Shown here: positions 1 to 8,901 of the stretch, piece after piece | Position numbering within the stretch: position 1 is the first letter of the stretch | Layout of the letters: every line of letters starts with the position of its first letter | From: Streptomyces exfoliatus | GTDB taxonomy: Bacteria; Actinomycetota; Actinomycetes; Streptomycetales; Streptomycetaceae | Assembly (NCBI RefSeq): GCF_000725545.1 | Contig: NZ_JNZP01000014.1 | Span: 105,398-169,397, forward strand | Direction of reading: 5' to 3' | Length of the DNA stretch: 64,000 bases | Position numbers and translations under genes: made by a program | Notes under the pieces: model-generated | The model's database searches: none | The model's input: only the letters and a program-made list of their open reading frames with translations | What the model was told of the DNA's origin: nothing

Positions 1-1603
1 CCGCGCCGCCGTCACCGCCATCCTGCTCCCGCTCCTCGACGCCCCCGACCCCGTGCGGGCCGCCGCCGAGGCGGAACGCGCGCTCGGCGCGACGGGCGTC
101 GTGCGTGGGCGGGTCGTCTTCCACGCGGCGGCGGCCATCGAACCGCCCGAGGAACCCGCCGCCCGCGCCCGCACCCGAGCATTCGCCCGACACCTCGTCC
201 GGACCGGAACGATCGTCCCCGGCGTGGCCGCAGGCCTCGGGCTCCTGAGCCGGCTCGCGGAACCCGAGGACGTCCCGTACCTGCGCGTCCTCGGCCTCCT
301 CGACGGTCTCCTCGACCCCGTCGACCGGACCCTCGCGCCCCTGGACCGGGAGGCGGCCGCCCTGCTGTGGCTGATCCACCGGACCCGGGGCGAGGAACTC
401 CGCGGCCTCGTCGAAGCCCTCGCCGCCGGGGACCGGACGGCCGTGTCCGACCGGCTCCTCACGCTTCCCACGGAGGCACGGGACATGGGCCCCGAGGCCT
501 CCCGCCGGGTCGCCGAGGCCGTCGGCCTCGCCGGACTCCTCCGCACGGCCCCGGACCACCCCGGCCTCCTCGCGCGGGCCGTGCACCTCCTCGTCCGCAT
601 GACCAGCAGCCGGGACTACCACGCCGAGGTCCTGCGGTACGGAGAAGCCGTCGGCCTGTACGAGACGGTGGCCGCCCACGCCCACCTGCTGCCCCGCGAC
701 GTGGAGCACCGGGCCAGGCTGCTCACCCTCGCCCTCGACCTGCACAGCGGCCCCTCGCACCTCCTGCCCTGGCCGCCCGGCCGGCGCGAGGAACTCCACC
801 GCACCCTCCTGGACACGGCGGCGTGGCCGGGCCCCGCGCCGACCGACCCGGCCGGGCGGCGGCGCGCCGACTGGATCCGCCGGACGGCACGCCGGCTGCG
901 CGCCGCACCGCAGGACCCGCCCCGGTTCCGGATCGAGGTGGCCGTCGCCGACCCCGGCGACCCGGACGTCGTCGAGACCCGCTTCCTGATCGACGGGCGG
1001 CCCCTCGTCCCGGAGGCCTTCGGGCCGGGCCCGGGGGAGTCCCCCGAGCGGCTCCTCGACAGCGGCGCGCTGCGGGCCGGGCCCGAACCCCGGGAGGTAC
1101 GGCTCGCCGAGGCGTACTGCACCGAGGGCTGCTGCGGCGCCCTGTACGTGACCGTGCGCCGTGAGGGCGAGCACGTCGTGTGGAGCGACTGGCGGCGGTC
1201 GGGCTCACCCGCCGCGCGGCCGGACCTCCCCGCGTACCGCTTCGACGCCGCCGCCTACGACGCCGAGGTCGCGCGCGCCGAGCACGACCACTCCTGGACC
1301 TGGCCGGCCCGCCGCACCGCCCGGCTGATCACCGCCGGGCTCCGCGACCGCCCCGACCTCCTCACCCGCTGGGGACTCCGGCAGGGCTGGATCAGCTCGG
1401 ACTTCGGCCAACCGGACACGACCGTCGTCACGTTCACCGGGCCGCCGCTCGGGAGCGGGGGCCGTAGTGCGGCGGAGGGGGAGACGCGCCAGTTCCTGTG
1501 GCGGCTGCCCGACGACGGCGCCCCTCCCGAGGAGCGGGCCGCCACCGCCCTGCGCCGGCTGGCCGAGGAGGACCCCAGGCGCTATCCGGAACTGCGCGGA
1601 TGA
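1..1603 (+). CDS. HEAT-like hypothetical protein, 5' end outside window
   Basis: The reading frame is open from base 2 and no stop separates it from the GTG at 53, so the gene very likely begins upstream of the window. At least 534 residues are visible. The N-terminal half is a run of Leu/Ala-rich helices of the kind found in HEAT or other alpha-solenoid repeats. The C-terminal half looks globular, with a Cys cluster (CTEGCCGA, around base 1120) and many Trp residues. I do not recognise a family and no catalytic motif is obvious. Third-position GC is uniformly high, which supports coding. It is followed by a 97-bp spacer and is probably not part of the peptidase operon downstream. Confidence 0.75.
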   Translation, partial: RAAVTAILLPLLDAPDPVRAAAEAERALGATGVVRGRVVFHAAAAIEPPEEPAARARTRAFARHLVRTGTIVPGVAAGLGLLSRLAEPEDVPYLRVLGLLDGLLDPVDRTLAPLDREAAALLWLIHRTRGEELRGLVEALAAGDRTAVSDRLLTLPTEARDMGPEASRRVAEAVGLAGLLRTAPDHPGLLARAVHLLVRMTSSRDYHAEVLRYGEAVGLYETVAAHAHLLPRDVEHRARLLTLALDLHSGPSHLLPWPPGRREELHRTLLDTAAWPGPAPTDPAGRRRADWIRRTARRLRAAPQDPPRFRIEVAVADPGDPDVVETRFLIDGRPLVPEAFGPGPGESPERLLDSGALRAGPEPREVRLAEAYCTEGCCGALYVTVRREGEHVVWSDWRRSGSPAARPDLPAYRFDAAAYDAEVARAEHDHSWTWPARRTARLITAGLRDRPDLLTRWGLRQGWISSDFGQPDTTVVTFTGPPLGSGGRSAAEGETRQFLWRLPDDGAPPEERAATALRRLAEEDPRRYPELRG

Positions 1604-1630
1604 TCCCGTACGGCCGTCCCGGTGACCTCC

Positions 1631-1641
1631 AGTGGTCCACT
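1631..1641. promoter_or_regulatory. Short palindrome upstream of dppA operon
   Basis: AGTGG-T-CCACT is a perfect odd palindrome in the only spacer before the four-gene peptidase operon. Its shape resembles GntR-family half-sites (TGG/CCA). A DnaA-box-like TTATCCACA follows at 1652-1660. The operator role is inferred from position only. Confidence 0.3.
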
Positions 1642-1700
1642 CCAACGGCGGTTATCCACAGGGGTGGTGAGGCCGCCGGGCGGCGCGTACGGTGCCAGAC

Positions 1701-2534
1701 ATGAAGATCCTCATCAGCGCCGACATGGAGGGCGCGACCGGTGTCACCTGGCCCGCCGACGTCCTGCCCGGCACGCCCCAGTGGGAGCGGTGCCGCGCGA
1801 TGTTCACCTCCGACGTGAACGCCGCCGTGCTCGGCTTCTTCGACGGCGGCGCCGACGAGGTGCTCATCAACGAGGCGCACTGGTCCATGCGGAACCTGCT
1901 CCTGGAGCGGCTCGACGAGCGCGCCGAGATGCTCACCGGACGGCACAAGTCCCTCTCCATGGTCGAGGGCGTGCAGCACGGGGACGTCGACGGCATCGCC
2001 TTCGTCGGCTACCACACGGGCGCGGGCGCCGAAGGCGTCCTCGCCCACACCTACCTCGCCAACTCGATCACCGGGGTCTGGCTCAACGGCGAGCGGGCGA
2101 GCGAGGGTCTGCTCAACGCCCACGTGGTCGCGGAGTACGGCGTGCCCGTCGTTCTCGTCACCGGGGACGACCTCACCTGCGAGGACGCCCTCGGGTACGC
2201 CCCCGAGGCACCCAAGGTCGCCGTCAAGGACCACGTCTCGCGGTACGCGGCGGTGTGCAGGACCCCCAGCAGAACCGCCGCCGACATCCGGGCGGCGGCG
2301 AAGACCGGCGCCGCGCTCGCCGTCCGCCACGAGCCGGTCCGCGGCGGGCCCTTCACCGTGGAGCTGGAGTTCGACGCCGAGCACCTGGGAGCCGCCGCCA
2401 CGGTGGTTCCCGGCGTGGCGCGGAGCGGTGAGCGGCGTGTCGCCTACACCAGCGAGACGATGTACGAGGCAATTCGCACGTTCAAGGCGGTCACGACCAT
2501 CGTCTCGGCCGCGGTGGAGGAGCAGTATGGCTGA
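1701..2534 (+). CDS. dppA: M55 family D-aminopeptidase (DppA-like)
   Basis: 277-residue zinc aminopeptidase of family M55, which releases N-terminal D-amino acids (classically D-Ala from D-Ala-D-Ala). With the ATG at 1701 the metal ligands fall almost exactly where Bacillus DppA has them: D8 and E10 in SADMEG, H60 in EAHW, H105 in GYHTG, and a glutamate near 135. H116 matches the catalytic histidine position. An in-frame GTG at 1692 is possible but would shift this numbering. The protein is cytosolic with no signal peptide. It is the first gene of a coupled operon with M20, S9 and S66 peptidases and its stop overlaps the next start by 8 bp. Context points to recovery of D-amino acids from murein or other D-peptides. 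Confidence 0.93.
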   Translation: MKILISADMEGATGVTWPADVLPGTPQWERCRAMFTSDVNAAVLGFFDGGADEVLINEAHWSMRNLLLERLDERAEMLTGRHKSLSMVEGVQHGDVDGIAFVGYHTGAGAEGVLAHTYLANSITGVWLNGERASEGLLNAHVVAEYGVPVVLVTGDDLTCEDALGYAPEAPKVAVKDHVSRYAAVCRTPSRTAADIRAAAKTGAALAVRHEPVRGGPFTVELEFDAEHLGAAATVVPGVARSGERRVAYTSETMYEAIRTFKAVTTIVSAAVEEQYG

Positions 2535-3861
2535 GGAGGTCCGGGGCCCGGACACGACGGCGCTCGACGAGGTGGTCACCTTCACCTCCGAGCTCATCCG
2601 CATCGACACCACCAACCGGGGCGGCGGCGACTGCCGTGAGCGGCCCGCCGCCGAGTACGTCGCCGAACGGCTCGCCGCCGCCGGTGTCGAACCCACCCTC
2701 CTGGAGCGGACCCCCGGCCGCACCAACGTGGTGGCGCGCATCCCCGGCACCGACCCCTCGGCCGAGGCGCTCCTCGTCCACGGCCATCTGGACGTGGTGC
2801 CCGCCGACCCCGCCGAGTGGACCACGCACCCCTTCTCCGGGGAGGTCCGCGACGGGACCGTGTGGGGGCGGGGCGCCGTCGACATGAAGAACATGGACGC
2901 GATGGTCCTGGCCGTCGTCCGCTCCTGGGCCCGGCAGGGCGTCCGGCCGCGCCGCGACATCGTCCTGGCCTACACCGCCGACGAGGAGGCCAGCGCGGAG
3001 GACGGCTCCGGCTTCCTCGCCGACCGGCACGCCGCGCTCTTCGAGGGCTGCACGGAGGGCATCAGCGAGTCGGGGGCGTTCAGCTTCCACCCGCAGCCCG
3101 GCACCACCCTCTACCCGATCGCCGCGGGGGAGCGGGGCACCGCCTGGCTCAAGCTGACCGCCCACGGCCGGGCGGGCCACGGCTCCAAGGTGAACACGGC
3201 CAACGCGGTGACCCGCCTCGCCGACGCCGTCGCCCGGATCGGCTCGCACCCCTGGCCCGTCCGCCTCACCGCGACCGTCCGCGCCGCCCTCACCGAACTG
3301 GCCGCGCTGTACGCCATCGACGTGGACACCCACGCGCCCGACCTCGACGTGGACCTGCTCCTCGACAAGCTCGGACCGGCCGCCGCCCTCGTCGAACCGA
3401 CCGTCCGCAACAGCACCAACCCGACGATCCTCGACGCCGGGTACAAGGTCAACGTCATCCCGGGCCAGGCCGTCGCCTACATCGACGGGCGGACCCTGCC
3501 GGGCACCGAGGAGGAGTTCGCCGCGACCATGGACCGGCTCACCGGGCCGGACGTGGAATGGCAGTTCCACCACCGCGAGGTGGCCCTGGAGGCCCCCGTC
3601 GACTCACCGACCTTCGCCAAGCTGCGGGCCGCCGTCGAGCGCTTCGACCCGGCCGGGCACGTCGTGCCGTTCACCATGTCCGGCGGCACCGACGCCAAGC
3701 AGTTCTCCCGGCTCGGCATCACCGGCTACGGCTTCTCGCCGCTCCGGCTGCCCCCGGGCCTCGACTACGCGGCCCTGTTCCACGGCGTCGACGAACGGGT
3801 CCCCGTGGACGCCCTGCACTTCGGCGTCCAGGTACTCGACCACTATCTGAAGTCCGCGTAG
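2527..3861 (+). CDS. M20 family metallopeptidase/amidohydrolase
   Basis: 444-residue co-catalytic zinc hydrolase of the M20/M25/M40 family (ArgE/DapE/carboxypeptidase G2 group). Visible motifs are HGHLDVVP (H87, D89), the bridging aspartate in RGAVDMK (D119) and the catalytic glutamates in ADEEA (E153/E154). A dimerisation-domain segment beginning RAGHGS follows near residue 215. The ATG at 2527 overlaps the end of dppA, which implies translational coupling; an earlier in-frame start would lie inside dppA. It probably cleaves dipeptides or N-acyl amino acids made by its neighbours. Exact substrate cannot be read from sequence. Confidence 0.92.
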   Translation: MAEEVRGPDTTALDEVVTFTSELIRIDTTNRGGGDCRERPAAEYVAERLAAAGVEPTLLERTPGRTNVVARIPGTDPSAEALLVHGHLDVVPADPAEWTTHPFSGEVRDGTVWGRGAVDMKNMDAMVLAVVRSWARQGVRPRRDIVLAYTADEEASAEDGSGFLADRHAALFEGCTEGISESGAFSFHPQPGTTLYPIAAGERGTAWLKLTAHGRAGHGSKVNTANAVTRLADAVARIGSHPWPVRLTATVRAALTELAALYAIDVDTHAPDLDVDLLLDKLGPAAALVEPTVRNSTNPTILDAGYKVNVIPGQAVAYIDGRTLPGTEEEFAATMDRLTGPDVEWQFHHREVALEAPVDSPTFAKLRAAVERFDPAGHVVPFTMSGGTDAKQFSRLGITGYGFSPLRLPPGLDYAALFHGVDERVPVDALHFGVQVLDHYLKSA

Positions 3862-3906
3862 CCGCGACGACGCGGCCGCGCGCAGGAACGACCGGGGGGA
3901 AGTCCC

Positions 3907-5907
3907 ATGAAGAACACGGCCGCCTACGGCAGCTGGCTGTCACCCGTCGACGCGGCGCTCGCCGCCGCGCACGACGGGCGGCCCGAGTACCTCGGCGCCG
4001 TCGGCGACGAACTGTGGTGGACCGCGCCCCGCCCCGCCGAGGGAGGCAGGCGCGCCCTCGTCAGGCGGCGCGCGGACGGCGCCGAGGAGGGGATGCTGCC
4101 CGCCCCGTGGAACGTCCGGAGCCGGGTGATCGAGTACGGCGGCCGACCCTGGGCGGCGGTCGCCCGCCCGGCGGGCGGACCGCTCGCCGTGTTCTGCCAC
4201 TTCGCGGACCAGCGGCTGTACGCCTACGAGCCCGATGCCGTTCCCGGCACGGAGCCGAGGCCCCTCACCCCCGTCTCCGCGGTCGGCGGCGGACTGCGCT
4301 GGGTCGACCCCGTGATCCGTCCCGACCGGGGCGAGGTGTGGTGCGTCCTGGAGGAGTTCACCGGACCCGCGCCCACCGACGTGCGCCGGGTGCTCGTCGC
4401 CGTGCCCCTGGACGGATCGGCCGCCGACGACCGCGCGGCGGTACGCGAACTGTCCGACGGGGCGCACCGGTTCGTGACCGGGCCCCGGCTCTCCCCGGAC
4501 GGGCGACGGGTGGCCTGGATCGCCTGGGACCACCCACGGATGCCCTGGGACGGCACCGAGGTCCTGCTCGCCGAGGTCGGGCCCGACGGGACCTTCCACG
4601 ATGCCAGGACCGTCGCCGGCGGGCCCGCCGAGTCGATCCCGCAGGTCGACTGGGACGGGGCGGGACGCCTGCTCCTCGTCAGCGACCGCACCGGTTGGTG
4701 GAACCTCTACCGCGCGGACGTCGACGCGGCCGGCGGGGTGGGCGAACCGGTCGCGCTCTGTCCCCGCGCCGAGGAGTTCGGCGGACCGCTCTGGAAGATC
4801 GGACTGACCTGGTTCACGCCCCTCGACAACGGGCTGATCGCCGTCGTCCACGGCAAGGGCACCACCGCCCTCGGCATCCTCGACCCCGAGCGCGGCGCCC
4901 TCGTCGACGCTCACGGACCCTGGACCGAGTGGGCCTCGACGCTCGCCGCGCACGGCACCCGGGTGGTCGGCCTCGCCGCGGGACCGCGGAGCGCGTACGA
5001 ACTCGTCGAACTCGACACCCGCACCGGCCGCACCCGCGTGGTCGGCGCCGCGCACCACGACGCCGTCGACCCCGCCCACCACCCCGAACCTCACGTCCGT
5101 ACCTTCACCGGACCCGGCGGCCGGGAGATCCACGCACAGGTCTACCCGCCCCACCACCCGGAGTTCGCCGGACCCGAGGACGAACTGCCGCCGTACGTGA
5201 TCTGGGCCCACGGGGGTCCCACCGGACACGCGCCGCTCGTCCTCGACCTGGAGATCACCTACTTCACCTCACGGGGCATCGGGGTCGCCGAGGTCAACTA
5301 CGGCGGCTCGACGGGCTACGGCCGGGAGTACCGGGAGCGGCTCCGCGAGCAGTGGGGCGTCGTCGACGTCGAGGACTGCGCGGCCGTCGCCCGGGCCCTC
5401 GCCGCCGAAGGCACCGCCGACCCGGCCCGCCTCGCCGTGCGCGGCGGCAGCGCGGGCGGCTGGACGACCGCCGCCTCCCTCGTCGCCACCGACGTGTACG
5501 CGTGCGGCACGATCATCTACCCCATCCTCGACCTCCGCGGCTGGGCGACCGACGAGACCCACGACTTCGAATCCGAGTACCTGTACGGACTGATCGGCCC
5601 CGTCGACCAGGTGCCCGCCCGCTACAAGGAGCGCTCGCCGATCGAGCACGTCGACCGGGTCACCACGCCCTTCCTGCTGCTCCAGGGGCTCGACGACGTC
5701 ATCTGCCCGCCCGCGCAGGCCGAGCGGTTCCTCGCCCGCACGGCCGGCCGGGGCGTCCCGCACGCCTACCTCGCCTTCGAGGGAGAGGGTCACGGCTTCC
5801 GCAGGGCCGACACCATGGTGCGCGCCCTGGAGGCCGAACTCTCCCTGTACGCCCACGTCTTCGGTGTCAGCCGGACCGACGTCCCCGCCCTGGAGTACCG
5901 CACATGA
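3907..5907 (+). CDS. S9 family prolyl oligopeptidase-like serine peptidase
   Basis: 666-residue, two-domain S9 peptidase. The N-terminal part (about 1-390) is a beta-propeller with WD-like SPDGR segments. The C-terminal alpha/beta-hydrolase domain carries the triad: S515 in GGSAGGW, an aspartate at 596/597 in GLDDV, and H629 in GEGHGF. Start ATG follows a strong GGGGGGAAG ribosome site. There is no signal peptide, so it acts on small peptides in the cytosol, as S9 propellers usually exclude folded proteins. Its stop forms an ATGA overlap with the S66 gene. It closely resembles actinobacterial acylaminoacyl/dipeptidyl peptidases. Confidence 0.93.
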   Translation: MKNTAAYGSWLSPVDAALAAAHDGRPEYLGAVGDELWWTAPRPAEGGRRALVRRRADGAEEGMLPAPWNVRSRVIEYGGRPWAAVARPAGGPLAVFCHFADQRLYAYEPDAVPGTEPRPLTPVSAVGGGLRWVDPVIRPDRGEVWCVLEEFTGPAPTDVRRVLVAVPLDGSAADDRAAVRELSDGAHRFVTGPRLSPDGRRVAWIAWDHPRMPWDGTEVLLAEVGPDGTFHDARTVAGGPAESIPQVDWDGAGRLLLVSDRTGWWNLYRADVDAAGGVGEPVALCPRAEEFGGPLWKIGLTWFTPLDNGLIAVVHGKGTTALGILDPERGALVDAHGPWTEWASTLAAHGTRVVGLAAGPRSAYELVELDTRTGRTRVVGAAHHDAVDPAHHPEPHVRTFTGPGGREIHAQVYPPHHPEFAGPEDELPPYVIWAHGGPTGHAPLVLDLEITYFTSRGIGVAEVNYGGSTGYGREYRERLREQWGVVDVEDCAAVARALAAEGTADPARLAVRGGSAGGWTTAASLVATDVYACGTIIYPILDLRGWATDETHDFESEYLYGLIGPVDQVPARYKERSPIEHVDRVTTPFLLLQGLDDVICPPAQAERFLARTAGRGVPHAYLAFEGEGHGFRRADTMVRALEAELSLYAHVFGVSRTDVPALEYRT

Positions 5908-6890
5908 CCCGTCAGGACCCCCCTCCCGCCACCGTCGACCGAGAGGCCGGCAGCCGGCCGGGTGTCGGTGCGCTCGCCCGGCCGGACCGGCTCCGGCCGG
6001 GCGCCCGTGTCGCCGTCGTCGCGCCCAGCGGGCCCGTCCCCGAGGAACGGCTCAAGGCGGGACTCGACATCCTGAGCGGCTGGGGTCTCGATCCCGTGGT
6101 CGCCCCGCACGTCCTCGACACCCACCCCACCCTCGACCACCTCGCGGGCGCCGACCGGGATCGAGCCCAGGACCTCACGGAGGCCTGGTGCGACCCCTCG
6201 GTCTCCGCCGTCATCTGCGCGCGCGGCGGATTCGGGGCGCAGCGGATGGTCGACCTCGTCGACTGGAGGGCCGTCAGGGAGGCCGGGCCCAAGGTGTTCG
6301 TCGGGTACAGCGACGTCACCGCCCTGCACGAGGCCTTCGCCGTCCGGACCGGATTCGCCACCCTGCACGGTCCGATGGTCGCCGCCGGCACGTTCCTGTC
6401 GGACCCGCGCACCCAGGAGTCGCTGCGGGCCACCCTCTTCGAGCCCGAGTCGGTGCGGACGCTCGGGCTCGGGACGGCACGGGCCCTGGTGCCGGGCCGG
6501 GCCCGGGGCGTCACCCTCGGCGGCTGCGCCAGCCTCCTCGCCGCCGACCTCGGCACGCCGCACGGCCGGCCCTCGGCGCGCGGCGGGCTGCTGCTCCTGG
6601 AGGACGTGGGGGAGGAGCCGTACCGGCTCGACCGCGTCCTCACCCAACTGCTGCGCTCCGGCTGGCTGGACGGCGTCACGGGCGTCGGCCTGGGCTCGTG
6701 GGAGGAGTGCGGCCCGTACGAGGAGGTGCGGGCGGTCCTTGTCGACCGGCTCGGCGGGCTCGGCGTACCGGTCGTGGAGGAGATGGGCTTCGGGCACAGC
6801 ATGACGGCGCTGACGGTGCCGCTCGGAGTGTCGGGGACGCTCGACGCGGAGGAGGGCACGCTCACGCTCGACGTACCGGCCCTGCGCTGA
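5904..6890 (+). CDS. LD-carboxypeptidase, family S66
   Basis: 328-residue S66 peptidase (LdcA/MccF superfamily). LdcA removes the terminal D-Ala from murein tetrapeptide during recycling, while MccF members cleave acyl-adenylate amides. Signature elements include VVAPSG near 38-43, an ARGGFGAQR turn near 106-114, the nucleophile S136 in GYSDVTAL, and a late GHSMTAL segment carrying the histidine. ATG overlaps the S9 stop by four bases. As the last member of the operon with a D-aminopeptidase, LdcA-type murein peptide recycling is the simplest reading. Confidence 0.93.
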   Translation: MTRQDPPPATVDREAGSRPGVGALARPDRLRPGARVAVVAPSGPVPEERLKAGLDILSGWGLDPVVAPHVLDTHPTLDHLAGADRDRAQDLTEAWCDPSVSAVICARGGFGAQRMVDLVDWRAVREAGPKVFVGYSDVTALHEAFAVRTGFATLHGPMVAAGTFLSDPRTQESLRATLFEPESVRTLGLGTARALVPGRARGVTLGGCASLLAADLGTPHGRPSARGGLLLLEDVGEEPYRLDRVLTQLLRSGWLDGVTGVGLGSWEECGPYEEVRAVLVDRLGGLGVPVVEEMGFGHSMTALTVPLGVSGTLDAEEGTLTLDVPALR

Positions 6891-6968
6891 ACCGAGTGTC
6901 GGGCACCCGGGCGCGCGGTCTTCACTGAATCTCCGTCAACAACCTTCGTTCGGCGGATTGACGGGATC

Positions 6969-6980
6969 TGACACGTGTCA
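6969..6980. promoter_or_regulatory. 12-bp perfect palindrome TGACACGTGTCA
   Basis: A perfect 12-bp palindrome lying 14 bp before a much larger palindrome and about 80 bp ahead of the secreted hydrolase start. Likely a protein-binding site or part of the promoter region; the regulator is unknown. Confidence 0.35.
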
Positions 6981-6994
6981 CAGCATGGGCGCTG

Positions 6995-7026
6995 CCTAGG
7001 TACCTACCAGTCGGTAGGTACCTAGG
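6995..7026. promoter_or_regulatory. 32-bp palindromic operator (14-bp arms, TetR-like)
   Basis: Perfect 14-bp arms CCTAGGTACCTACC / GGTAGGTACCTAGG separated by AGTC. The core TACC-N4-GGTA resembles operators bound by TetR-family repressors. It ends 32 bp before the GTG at 7059 and so should overlap or follow the promoter of the S15 hydrolase. No TetR gene lies nearby. It lacks a U-tract and follows the S66 gene by about 100 bp, so a terminator is less likely. Confidence 0.7.
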
Positions 7027-7058
7027 CCTTCGGCGTCGTCCTCAGCGTGGAGGTCTCT

Positions 7059-8879
7059 GTGTCCCGTGCCGTGCCCCGCCCCCGCAAGGCCCCCGCGCTC
7101 GTGGCCGGTGCGGCCGCGCTCGCCGCGCCCCTGACCCTGGCAGTGCCCCCGGCTCTCGCCGCGCCTCCGGTTCTTGCCGCGCCCGCGACCGGAGCGGAGA
7201 CGGACAGTGCGACCGGAACGTACACCGTCACCCCGCTCCGGTTCACCGTCCAGGCGGCCGGCCGGAGTTGCGCCGTCGACGCCGACCTCTACCGGCCGGC
7301 GGGTGTGGACGCCGCCCGTCCCGCGCCCGCCGTCCTCGCCACCAACGGCTTCGGCGGCAGCAAGAGCGACGGCTCCACCGACGCCATCGGCAAGGCCTTC
7401 GCCGCCCGCGGCTACGTGGGTCTCGTCTACTCCGGCCTCGGGTTCGGGAAGTCCGGGTGCCTGATCTCCCTCGACGATCCGGAGATCGACGGCCGCGTCG
7501 CCGCCCGACTCGTCGACTTCCTCGCCGGCGGCCTGGCGGCGGACGACGGAACCCGCGCCGACTTCGTCACCCGGGACGGTGCGGACGACCCGCGCGTCGG
7601 CATGATCGGCGGCTCCTACGGAGGGGCCGTGCAGCTCGCCGCCGCCTCAGTCGACCGGCGGATCGACGCCCTCGTCCCCCTGATCACCTGGAACGACCTC
7701 GCGTACTCCCTCGCCCCCAACGCCGCGGACCGTGCCACACCCGGCGTCTTCAAATGGCAGTGGGCCAACGGCTTCTACCTGATGGGCGAGGGGCAGCCGC
7801 TGCTCGTCCCCTCCCTCGACCCCAGCCGGATCAACTCGCTCGGCTGTCTGCACTTCGTCAGCGACGCCTGCGACACCGTGCGGCTCCTCAACTCGGGCCG
7901 CTACCCGAAGGCCGAGACCGAGAAGATGCTCGCCTACGCCCGGAGCGTCTCCCCGGTCTCGTACGTGGACCGGATCACCGCCCCCACGCTCCTCGTCCAG
8001 GGCCAGGCCGACACCCTCTTCACCCTCAACGAGGCACGGGCCACCTACGAGCGGTTGCGCGAGCGCGGCGTCGGCACCGGGATGATCTGGCAGTCCTGGG
8101 GCCACAGCGGGGGACAGCGGCCCGGTGAACTCGACTTCACGAAGGGCGATCTGGAGGGCAGCTACGTCGGGCGACGCGTCCTCGGCTGGTTCGACCGTCA
8201 CCTGCGGAAGGACCCGACCGCGGACACCGGCCCCGCCTTCGCCTGGTTCCGCGACTGGCAGGGCGACTACGGCACGGCGTCCAGGGTCCCGGCGCTCAGC
8301 CAGCGGCTGTACCTCTCCGGCGACGGCAAGCTCGTCGACAACCGTACGAAGGTGGCCCGGGGCTCCCGCTCGTACAGCAACTGGCTGTTCCCGACGAGCC
8401 ATTCGGAGTCCTCGCTCGCCGGCATGATCGGCCTTGCCGACCGGCGGCCGTACGACACCCCCGGCACCCACCTCGGCTGGACCAGCGCGCCGCTCACCGC
8501 GCCCGTCGACCTGGTCGGCGCGCCGAAGGCCACCCTGAAGGTGGTCTCCCCGGTGACCGAGCGGGTCCAGGACTCCGGCGACGCATCCGACAAGCTCGTG
8601 CTCTTCGCCAAGCTCTACGACATCGCCCCCGACGGCACCAAGACCCTGGTCAACCGCCTTGTCGCCCCGGTGCGGGTGCCGGACGTCACCCGCCCGTTCA
8701 CCGTCGAGCTGCCCGCCGTCGTCCACCGCTACGAGACCGGCCACAGGCTGGAGCTGGTGATCGCGGCGAGCGACACGGCGTACGCCGGCAACCGGGGCGT
8801 CAAGCCGGTGACCGTCGTCAGCGCCCCCGAGGACACGGGGACGCTCGAACTGCCCCTGGTGCAGGGGCGGGTGGGCTGA
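7059..8879 (+). CDS. Secreted CocE/NonD-type (S15-like) alpha/beta hydrolase
   Basis: 606-residue exported serine hydrolase of the Xaa-Pro dipeptidyl-peptidase/cocaine-esterase superfamily. A signal peptide (basic start, then an Ala/Leu-rich stretch to about residue 45) is clear. The nucleophile is S186 in GGSYGG, and a C-terminal beta-sandwich (about 440-606) typical of the S15 group is present. I chose GTG at 7059 because GGAGG at 7049-7053 sits at proper spacing; a GTG at 7047 would consume that site. Ends convergently with adenosine deaminase. Regulation probably acts through the large palindrome upstream. Natural substrate (peptide or ester) is unknown. Confidence 0.87.
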   Translation: MSRAVPRPRKAPALVAGAAALAAPLTLAVPPALAAPPVLAAPATGAETDSATGTYTVTPLRFTVQAAGRSCAVDADLYRPAGVDAARPAPAVLATNGFGGSKSDGSTDAIGKAFAARGYVGLVYSGLGFGKSGCLISLDDPEIDGRVAARLVDFLAGGLAADDGTRADFVTRDGADDPRVGMIGGSYGGAVQLAAASVDRRIDALVPLITWNDLAYSLAPNAADRATPGVFKWQWANGFYLMGEGQPLLVPSLDPSRINSLGCLHFVSDACDTVRLLNSGRYPKAETEKMLAYARSVSPVSYVDRITAPTLLVQGQADTLFTLNEARATYERLRERGVGTGMIWQSWGHSGGQRPGELDFTKGDLEGSYVGRRVLGWFDRHLRKDPTADTGPAFAWFRDWQGDYGTASRVPALSQRLYLSGDGKLVDNRTKVARGSRSYSNWLFPTSHSESSLAGMIGLADRRPYDTPGTHLGWTSAPLTAPVDLVGAPKATLKVVSPVTERVQDSGDASDKLVLFAKLYDIAPDGTKTLVNRLVAPVRVPDVTRPFTVELPAVVHRYETGHRLELVIAASDTAYAGNRGVKPVTVVSAPEDTGTLELPLVQGRVG

Positions 8880-8884
8880 GGCCC

Positions 8885-8901
8885 GACCCGCGGGGCGGGT
8901 C
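8885..8901. terminator. Stem-loop between convergent genes
   Basis: GACCCGC-GGG-GCGGGTC forms a compact 7-bp GC stem between the S15 hydrolase stop and the stop of the convergent adenosine deaminase gene, which it touches. Likely a bidirectional terminator of the GC-stem, U-poor actinobacterial type. Confidence 0.45.

Noticed and set aside
1652..1660. TTATCCACA, an exact E. coli-type DnaA box
   Set aside because: Single copy, no cluster and no dnaA/dnaN nearby; Streptomyces boxes are usually TTGTCCACA. Not an origin.
2817..5903. Very long open frame running into the S66 gene from inside the M20 and S9 genes
   Set aside because: Arg/Pro-rich shadow translation in high-GC DNA; the real S66 start is the ATGA overlap at 5904.
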